DNA of 19,264 nt from an uncultured Pseudomonadales bacterium (GTDB lineage: Bacteria > Pseudomonadota > Gammaproteobacteria > Pseudomonadales > Cellvibrionaceae): the NCBI GenBank assembly GCA_938048505.1, contig CALIUX010000008.1:1-19264 (forward strand), given 5' to 3'. The notes beneath the pieces were generated by a model. That model was not told where the DNA came from and did no database searches. It saw nothing but the letters and a program-made list of their open reading frames with translations. Below, one piece after another: positions 14,351 through 19,264 of the stretch. Position 1 is the first letter of the stretch, and every line of letters starts with the position of its first letter. The position numbers and the translations under genes were made by a program.

Positions 14351-14396
14351 GAAACAGTTTGTTACAGACGCATCTAGCCATGCTGGGTTTTAATAT
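14351..14396 (+). promoter_or_regulatory. Candidate RstA-like regulator site and promoter upstream of mipA
   Basis: GAAACAG at 14351-14357 and GTTACAG at 14361-14367 form a direct repeat with a ten-base period, the usual layout for OmpR-family sites. The overlapping AACAGTTTGTTACA (14353-14366) matches the E. coli RstA box as I recall it (TACATNTNGTTACA) at 10 of 12 fixed positions. A -10-like TAATAT lies at 14391-14396, and no good -35 box precedes it, as expected for an activator-dependent promoter. The RstA-like regulator is encoded in the same operon, which suggests autoregulation. None of this is tested. Confidence 0.5.
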
Positions 14397-14424
14397 ACGC
14401 AGTTAATTCAGTGTGAGAGCAATC

Positions 14425-15261
14425 ATGTTTAAACGACTTATTATATTTACCGCCTTAAGCTTGGCTTGCCCAGCTTTAAGTGTTGCAGGTGATATTGCAA
14501 GAGAGGTGCGTGGCAGCACTGACAATAATTTCTTTGAATTGTCTTTAGGGTTGGGGCATTTTGAGCATCACCGCAATATTTCTTTTGATGAGGATAATAA
14601 AGGCTCGGGTTTGGTGTTGGGTGTTAGTTGGGAATTTCACTGGAAGGGTTTTTTTACCGAAGCGATCGAAAGCGCTAATACTACTTTAAATTTAGGGTAT
14701 GCATTGTGGGAAAATGATCGTTGGTCTGTAGATTTAATTGCAGCGAATTTCTCGGGCTTCTCAGAGGATGGCAATGACATTATTTCTGGGTTAACAGAGG
14801 AAGAGCGCGATAGGCGTTTATCTATACGCGATACCTCTTCAATTGAAGGGGGCGTTAGGCTGACTCATTATCTCGATAGCAGTATTGTTCAATTTCGTGT
14901 TGAGAGTGATTATTCCAATGCCAAAGCTGGGCCAATAGCCTCTTTAATATTGGGCCATGCTTGGCAAGTAAGAAATTGGAATATTTATGCTTTTAGTGGC
15001 GCAAGCTGGTCATCTCGTCAGCGTAATGAGTTTCTATGGGGCATTACACCCGGCGAGGCGACCAGTCGGTTTCCTGTCTTTAAAGCTCGATCTTCGGTCA
15101 ATTACTTGATGGAATTAGGCGTGACGCGCCCACTCAGCGAACATTGGGTCTCGCGGAGTACGATAACGCTCAATCGTTTAGGGCGTGGTGCATCATCTAG
15201 TCCGCTAGCAGCTCAGCCGCTTGCGGGAAGCATTGAAACATCAATATCTTATGTTTTTTGA
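14425..15261 (+). CDS. MipA/OmpV-family outer-membrane beta-barrel protein
   Basis: This 278-residue protein starts with a signal peptide (MFKRLIIFTALSLACPALSVAG) and continues as alternating polar and hydrophobic strands. It ends in SISYVF, whose terminal aromatic residue is typical of proteins inserted by the BAM complex. The pattern, size and gene neighbourhood fit the MipA/OmpV family of outer-membrane proteins; individual members have been linked to permeability, stress or scaffolding roles, but I would not assign one here. I choose the ATG at 14425 over the in-frame GTG at 14413 because it opens the signal peptide cleanly with a GAGAG just before it. The next gene begins one base before the end of this one. 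A direct-repeat regulator site precedes it. Confidence 0.85.
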   Translation: MFKRLIIFTALSLACPALSVAGDIAREVRGSTDNNFFELSLGLGHFEHHRNISFDEDNKGSGLVLGVSWEFHWKGFFTEAIESANTTLNLGYALWENDRWSVDLIAANFSGFSEDGNDIISGLTEEERDRRLSIRDTSSIEGGVRLTHYLDSSIVQFRVESDYSNAKAGPIASLILGHAWQVRNWNIYAFSGASWSSRQRNEFLWGITPGEATSRFPVFKARSSVNYLMELGVTRPLSEHWVSRSTITLNRLGRGASSSPLAAQPLAGSIETSISYVF

Positions 15262-15674
15262 TGGGTGATTTTGTGAATTTCTTATCATTAAAATATAAAG
15301 TTTTATCCTTTATCCTGTTTAATTTTTTTAACCCCCTTAACGTCTATGCAGATAATATTGCGCTGAATATTAAACCGCATAAGTGCGTTGCTTTACATCA
15401 AGGTCAAGTGTGTTATCAAAAAATTTCTGTGGCTTGGTACAGCAAAAACCAACAAGAAACGGCTGAAGAATATTGTTTATATATCAAGAATAATGCTGAA
15501 GCTGAATATTGTGCGAGTGAATCGTCAGGTTATGTTTATCAATTTTCAGGTAAGTCTGATACCGCTTTTGAGTTAAAAAATTCAGCCGGAGAGATTGTGG
15601 CATCGCGCGATATCAAAGTTGTATCGGTTTACAAGGGTCGCCGTCGCTCTACTACGGGTTGGCGATTATTTTAA
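15261..15674 (+). CDS. DUF3019 family periplasmic protein
   Basis: This 137-residue protein has a signal peptide (about 1-31, ending near VYADN) and a small domain that fits DUF3019. Features are LNIKPHKCVALHQGQVC early, a CLYIKNN strand with further cysteines, and a basic, Arg-rich end (KGRRRSTTGWRLF). Four cysteines probably form disulfides in the periplasm. No biochemical role is known to me for the family. Its ATG shares a base with the stop codon of mipA (TGATG), so the two are translationally coupled; GTG at 15273 is a less likely alternative start. DUF3019 genes commonly accompany mipA and a two-component pair in marine gammaproteobacteria, which supports a shared function in the envelope response. 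Confidence 0.82.
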   Translation: MGDFVNFLSLKYKVLSFILFNFFNPLNVYADNIALNIKPHKCVALHQGQVCYQKISVAWYSKNQQETAEEYCLYIKNNAEAEYCASESSGYVYQFSGKSDTAFELKNSAGEIVASRDIKVVSVYKGRRRSTTGWRLF

Positions 15675-15696
15675 TACACCTTGAAGTTGTATGAAT

Positions 15697-15731
15697 TTAT
15701 CAGATGTAATGCATTCATTATCATCTGATAA
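15697..15731. repeat. Intercistronic hairpin between the DUF3019 and response-regulator genes
   Basis: TTATCAGATG (15697-15706) pairs with CATCTGATAA (15722-15731), with the palindrome AATGCATT in the loop. No T run follows at once, so this is a weak terminator at best. It may set different expression for the envelope genes and the signalling genes of one operon. Confidence 0.6.
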
Positions 15732-15763
15732 ATAAAAAATCCTTTTTATTGTTTCTCCTTGTT

Positions 15764-16456
15764 ATGAAAAATCATATTTTAGTTATTGAAGATGATGAGT
15801 CACTTGCCGAGTGGATTTCAGAGTATTTGACTCGCCATTTATTTGATGTGACGGTGCTGCATTCAGGTTTGCATGCTATTGAATCCATTAAGCGCATAAA
15901 CCCAGATCTTATTATTTTGGATATCATGTTGCCTCATCGAAATGGTTTTGAAATTTGTAAAGAGGCAAGAGAATTTTGTAAGTGTCCTATTTTAATGATG
16001 ACAGCCTGTTCTGAAGAAGATGATGAGGTTCGTAGTTTAGAGCTGGGCGCAGATGATTATTTGACTAAGCCTGTTAGACCCAGAGCCATGCTGGCACGTA
16101 TTCGGTCAATGCTCGATCGCCATAATGAAAAGCCTTATGAGCAGTCTGAGTTGACTATCGATAGCATGGTCTTGCAAAAAGAAACAAAAACAGTGACGGT
16201 TGAAAATGCAAGCTTGCCAATATCAGGCAATGAATTTGATGTTTTGTGGCTAATGGCTTCTCAGTTTAATGTGATGATTGGGCGTGCAGATTTAGTCGGA
16301 ATGTTACGAGGTATTCAGTATGACGGATTTGATCGCTCTATTGATATTAGAATTTCTAGATTACGTAAAAAAATGAAAGAAGCTAATTTATCCGTTGCAA
16401 TTAAAACTGTCTGGGGTAAAGGGTATATTCTTTCTCATATAGAGCGGTCATCATGA
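15764..16456 (+). CDS. OmpR-family response regulator, RstA-like
   Basis: This 230-residue regulator has a receiver domain (about 1-120) with acidic residues E9-D10-D11, phospho-acceptor Asp53 (LIILDIMLPHRNG), Thr80 and Lys102. A winged-helix DNA-binding domain (about 132-228) ends in IKTVWGKGYILS. Its partner kinase overlaps it by four bases, so the two are made together. I choose the ATG at 15764 because it gives the family start MKNHILVIEDD; a TTG at 15749 would add five residues. Neither has a visible ribosome site, which is odd and may mean that translation depends on the upstream hairpin. The kinase resembles RstB, so this regulator is called RstA-like; a candidate binding site lies upstream of mipA. 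Confidence 0.92.
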   Translation: MKNHILVIEDDESLAEWISEYLTRHLFDVTVLHSGLHAIESIKRINPDLIILDIMLPHRNGFEICKEAREFCKCPILMMTACSEEDDEVRSLELGADDYLTKPVRPRAMLARIRSMLDRHNEKPYEQSELTIDSMVLQKETKTVTVENASLPISGNEFDVLWLMASQFNVMIGRADLVGMLRGIQYDGFDRSIDIRISRLRKKMKEANLSVAIKTVWGKGYILSHIERSS

Positions 16457-17739
16457 GGTTTCTCTCTTTATCTCTTGTCTTGACAGTCTTAATGTCAATG
16501 TATGGTGTGGGTCTTGGGCTTAACTGGTTATATGATGTTTTTGATGATAAAAAAAAGGACGTAGCTTTATACCCATATGATCACTTATTCCCTCGGTATA
16601 TTGCTAGATTGTTGAATGAAACGGATGACCTTAACTCAGCCATTAGGCTGTGGAATGGCGAGAGTGATATAGCGCTTTTTGTAGAAGAGAAAAGCACATT
16701 AGACCTGCCAGATGAATTAGATAGGGGTTTTAAAGCGGGCGAAGCGCTGATATTAGAATCTTCCGAGAACCTTATTCACCATTATTACTTACCCAATCAT
16801 GCAGCTATTCTTACTGTAGAGTTTCCGCATCCTGATTTGAGTGAAAAAAGATATTTAAATTTGCTCTTTACGCTTGCATTTTATTTGGGTGTTTTAGTTT
16901 TGATCGCTTTTTGGCTCCTTCCTTTAGTTGGAAGATTGCAGCGTCTTAATGCAAGTGCCAATCTTTTAGGGCAGGGAGAATTTGATACGCGAATTCCCAT
17001 CTCTAATATGTCTTATATTAACCATATAGAGCGTGCGTTTAATGTAATGGCCAAAAAGATTAGTGGCCTTTTAGAAGATAACAAGATTTTGTCTAGAGCA
17101 GTATCTCATGATTTGAAAACACCTTTGGCAAGGTTGCGCTTTGGTGTTGATATGTTAGCGGAGTCTGATAGTGATGAGCAAAGAGAGCAATGCTATCAAA
17201 AAATTGATTCTGATTTGGATACAATGCAAGCACTGATAGATGCTCTTTTGGATTATGCAAAATTAGATGAAAGTGCGATTTCTCTTAAAAAAGAGTCCGT
17301 TGGTATGAAACTATATATAGAAAAATTGCTATCTTTTTATACCCCTAAAGAAACTTCTTTGAGAGAGAAAAGAATCGTTTTATCAAAATTACCTGAAGAT
17401 GTTTTTATGAGTATAGACAAAACTTACTTCGCTATGGCATTGAATAACCTGATTGTAAATGCTTTAAGGTATTCGATATCAGAGGTTTTAGTGAGCCTAA
17501 CAGAAGATGAAAATTTCTATATGTTGAGTGTTGAAGATGATGGGCCAGGTATCCCAGCTGATCAGCGCCAAAGACTTTTAAAGCCTTTTCAACGAGGCGA
17601 AAGTGGATTGAAAGGCCATGGTTTAGGATTGGCTATTTGTGAAAAAATCATAGGTTGGCATGGTGGTGTTTTAGTTATCACCGATTCTCAGAGTTTGGGT
17701 GGGGCAAATTTTGTGTGTCGCATTCCTAAAATTGCATGA
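16453..17739 (+). CDS. Sensor histidine kinase, RstB-like
   Basis: This 428-residue inner-membrane kinase has a first membrane helix (about 6-26), a periplasmic sensor of about 105 residues and a second helix (about 136-160). A HAMP linker (about 160-212), a HisKA domain with phospho-acceptor His219 (AVSHDLKTPLARLRF) and an ATP-binding domain with Asn336 (NNLIVNALRY) follow. The G1 box is EDDGPGIP at 361-368 and the G2 box is GHGLGLA at 388-394. The length and kinase core resemble E. coli RstB (about 433 residues). Overlap with the regulator stop (ATGA) shows they are one unit. The periplasmic part is acidic and carries no named domain that I can see. It is followed 14 bases later by the S41 peptidase lipoprotein gene. 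The stimulus cannot be read from the sequence; the MipA neighbour points to the outer membrane. Confidence 0.92.
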   Translation: MRFLSLSLVLTVLMSMYGVGLGLNWLYDVFDDKKKDVALYPYDHLFPRYIARLLNETDDLNSAIRLWNGESDIALFVEEKSTLDLPDELDRGFKAGEALILESSENLIHHYYLPNHAAILTVEFPHPDLSEKRYLNLLFTLAFYLGVLVLIAFWLLPLVGRLQRLNASANLLGQGEFDTRIPISNMSYINHIERAFNVMAKKISGLLEDNKILSRAVSHDLKTPLARLRFGVDMLAESDSDEQREQCYQKIDSDLDTMQALIDALLDYAKLDESAISLKKESVGMKLYIEKLLSFYTPKETSLREKRIVLSKLPEDVFMSIDKTYFAMALNNLIVNALRYSISEVLVSLTEDENFYMLSVEDDGPGIPADQRQRLLKPFQRGESGLKGHGLGLAICEKIIGWHGGVLVITDSQSLGGANFVCRIPKIA

Positions 17740-17753
17740 TTAGGTTTTGTTAA

Positions 17754-19264
17754 ATGAATTTTTCTTTAAGCGCTAAGTTTCAGTGGGTTTCTGCAATGCT
17801 TTATTTTTTTATAAGTTGCTTTTTGATGGCTTGTAATGGCCAGCCATCTGCTAGTAATAATGAACCTCTTATTGCTGAGTTGGGTCAATTTGAGGGGGTT
17901 TTTAGTTATGAAGAGAAGCCAGAGATTATTACATTCTCTTATAAAAAAGGTGTGTATGAATCAACGATATATCAGATTGATGAGGATGTGTGTTTACAGC
18001 TAGACCAAGGTCGGTTTGTAGTACAGGATGATGAGATGTCTATTTCCGACGGCATTGACATTTTTATGATTGAAAAGTCGGGTGAGCAGCTTAAGCACAC
18101 ACAGTCAGGAACGCGGTTTTTATCCCCATCTTACCTGTCGCGTATTGCTGTACTCCCAGATAGTTGCGCCACCCAGCTCTTACCTCTGAAAGGGCAAGCC
18201 GAGTATGCGTTTAACCCTCAACTAGATTTTGATATTTTTTGGAGTCGAATAAATGACTCTTATATTGACTTTGACTTAAGTGAAACCGATTGGGATGCGG
18301 TTTATGAGCACTATAAATCAATGGCTGAGAACGTTAGCGATGAAGAAGAATTATTTGATGTGCTGTCTTCTGTTATTCAGACGCTGCAAGATCCGCATAC
18401 CTATGTGATTCAAGGTGATGCTTCTGCAGGACTGCATCAGCTGTTATGTGATGATAACGCCAATCAGAGCGCTTCTGAGAGCGGCAGGCTGAGTTTGGTT
18501 GATCGTATCAATAACGACTTTGTTGAGCGTAATCCTGAGTTATTTAACTCTGATCTTGAGTTTTATACAGAAAGTGAGTTGGAGATTCTTGAGGGTAATG
18601 CAGAGCAGCAGCTCGAACTTATCAGCACAATCTCACAGGACTATGCTGCTGAAAGTGTGCAAATAATTGTGCAAGAAGATGTTCAAGGTGCGCCACCCAT
18701 AACTTATTTTAATACTGAAGAGAATGTGGGGTATATAGAGATACCTTCAATGTTAGGTTTTACAAAAAACATAGAGGGGCAGTGCTCCAGTGATCCCGCT
18801 GCTGATGTTCTATTTGTGGACTCTGTGCTGGAAGAGGTTCTTGGTCAAATGAAAGATACGCACGGCATTATTCTGGATTTACGCCGCAATGAAGGTGGCT
18901 ATGGTCAGGTTGCGTTAAGTATTATGAGTCGTTTTATCGATTCTGAAACGCATGTTTATTCTCGGCAGGCGCGTCGAGGAAGCATGCGTACGCCACTTCG
19001 AGACACCATGGTTAAGCCAGTAGGTGAAGTCCAGTACCTTAAGCCCGTGGTCATCTTAACCAGCGCTGATACATTTAGTGCTGCTGAAATATTAGTGCTG
19101 TCCATGTCTGCTAGACCGAACACCTATTTTGTAGGTGAGGCAACGGGCGGTGGGTTTTCTTCTCCATTAATAAGCCGATTATCTAGTGATATTGCTTTTG
19201 CTTTTTCCTATGAAATACGCCTAAGCCCAAATGGAGAGTGGTTTGAACAGACGGGAATCGCCCC
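17754..19264 (+). CDS. S41-family peptidase lipoprotein, partial (runs off the right edge)
   Basis: This open frame starts at an ATG 14 bases after the kinase gene and has no stop before the window ends, giving 503 visible codons. The N-terminus is a lipoprotein signal with the lipobox FLMAC (Cys27). A DPHTY segment typical of S41 peptidases lies in the middle. The catalytic domain follows, with GIILDLRRNEGG and the nucleophile Ser442 in TSADTFSAAEI; the frame ends near a QTGIAP motif common at the end of the domain. It is anchored to the envelope and probably cleaves periplasmic or membrane proteins. No PDZ domain is obvious to me, so it looks more like the tricorn/IRBP-type branch than CtpA. 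Spacing suggests it belongs to the operon and may be a target or a feedback protease of the RstAB-like pair. Confidence 0.85.
   Translation, partial: MNFSLSAKFQWVSAMLYFFISCFLMACNGQPSASNNEPLIAELGQFEGVFSYEEKPEIITFSYKKGVYESTIYQIDEDVCLQLDQGRFVVQDDEMSISDGIDIFMIEKSGEQLKHTQSGTRFLSPSYLSRIAVLPDSCATQLLPLKGQAEYAFNPQLDFDIFWSRINDSYIDFDLSETDWDAVYEHYKSMAENVSDEEELFDVLSSVIQTLQDPHTYVIQGDASAGLHQLLCDDNANQSASESGRLSLVDRINNDFVERNPELFNSDLEFYTESELEILEGNAEQQLELISTISQDYAAESVQIIVQEDVQGAPPITYFNTEENVGYIEIPSMLGFTKNIEGQCSSDPAADVLFVDSVLEEVLGQMKDTHGIILDLRRNEGGYGQVALSIMSRFIDSETHVYSRQARRGSMRTPLRDTMVKPVGEVQYLKPVVILTSADTFSAAEILVLSMSARPNTYFVGEATGGGFSSPLISRLSSDIAFAFSYEIRLSPNGEWFEQTGIA

Overview
The window looks like ordinary chromosome from a gammaproteobacterium of moderate to low GC content, probably a marine or environmental lineage near Cellvibrionales or Oceanospirillales. 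The grounds are the pairing of metK with an ArsR/methyltransferase regulator, an AlaA-type aminotransferase, the MipA/OmpV-DUF3019-regulator-kinase gene set, two-component genes on both strands and many envelope proteins. I see no insertion sequence, phage gene, integrase or CRISPR array. The species assignment is inference only.

Layout. At 1-1753 (minus strand) a SahR-like regulator precedes metK, which runs off the left edge; a near-perfect palindrome lies just upstream of the regulator. At 2022-6694 (minus strand) an OmpR-type response regulator, a LysM/FecR periplasmic protein and a CHASE2-PAS histidine kinase form an apparent operon, followed by a small membrane protein beyond a long hairpin. 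A gene-free stretch of nearly 900 bases separates this operon from a divergent lipoprotein (7584-9125) with nested Cys/Trp-marked repeats and a peptidoglycan-binding C-terminus. Then come a 78-residue unknown protein, a gene-free region with a strong Fur-box match, a 157-residue unknown protein with three YRG motifs, and a minus-strand 160-residue unknown protein.

At 11328-13741 alaA (minus strand) diverges from msrB, which overlaps a Tag-like DNA glycosylase homologue by four bases. A strong sigma70-type promoter and a hairpin-rich leader precede tRNA-Glu(TTC) and tRNA-Gly(GCC), closed by an intrinsic terminator. At 14425-19264 (plus strand) mipA, a DUF3019 gene, an RstA-like regulator, an RstB-like kinase and an S41-peptidase lipoprotein (cut off by the right edge) lie close together with overlaps. 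A direct repeat resembling the RstA box lies upstream of mipA.

Two envelope-directed signalling modules dominate the window. The first (2466-9125) combines a peptidoglycan-binding LysM/FecR protein, a CHASE2 kinase and, divergently, an outer-membrane lipoprotein that should also bind peptidoglycan; it is the best candidate for an undescribed system. The second (14351-19264) looks like an autoregulated outer-membrane stress or permeability circuit. Physical linkage of the partners within each module is inferred from gene order, not shown.
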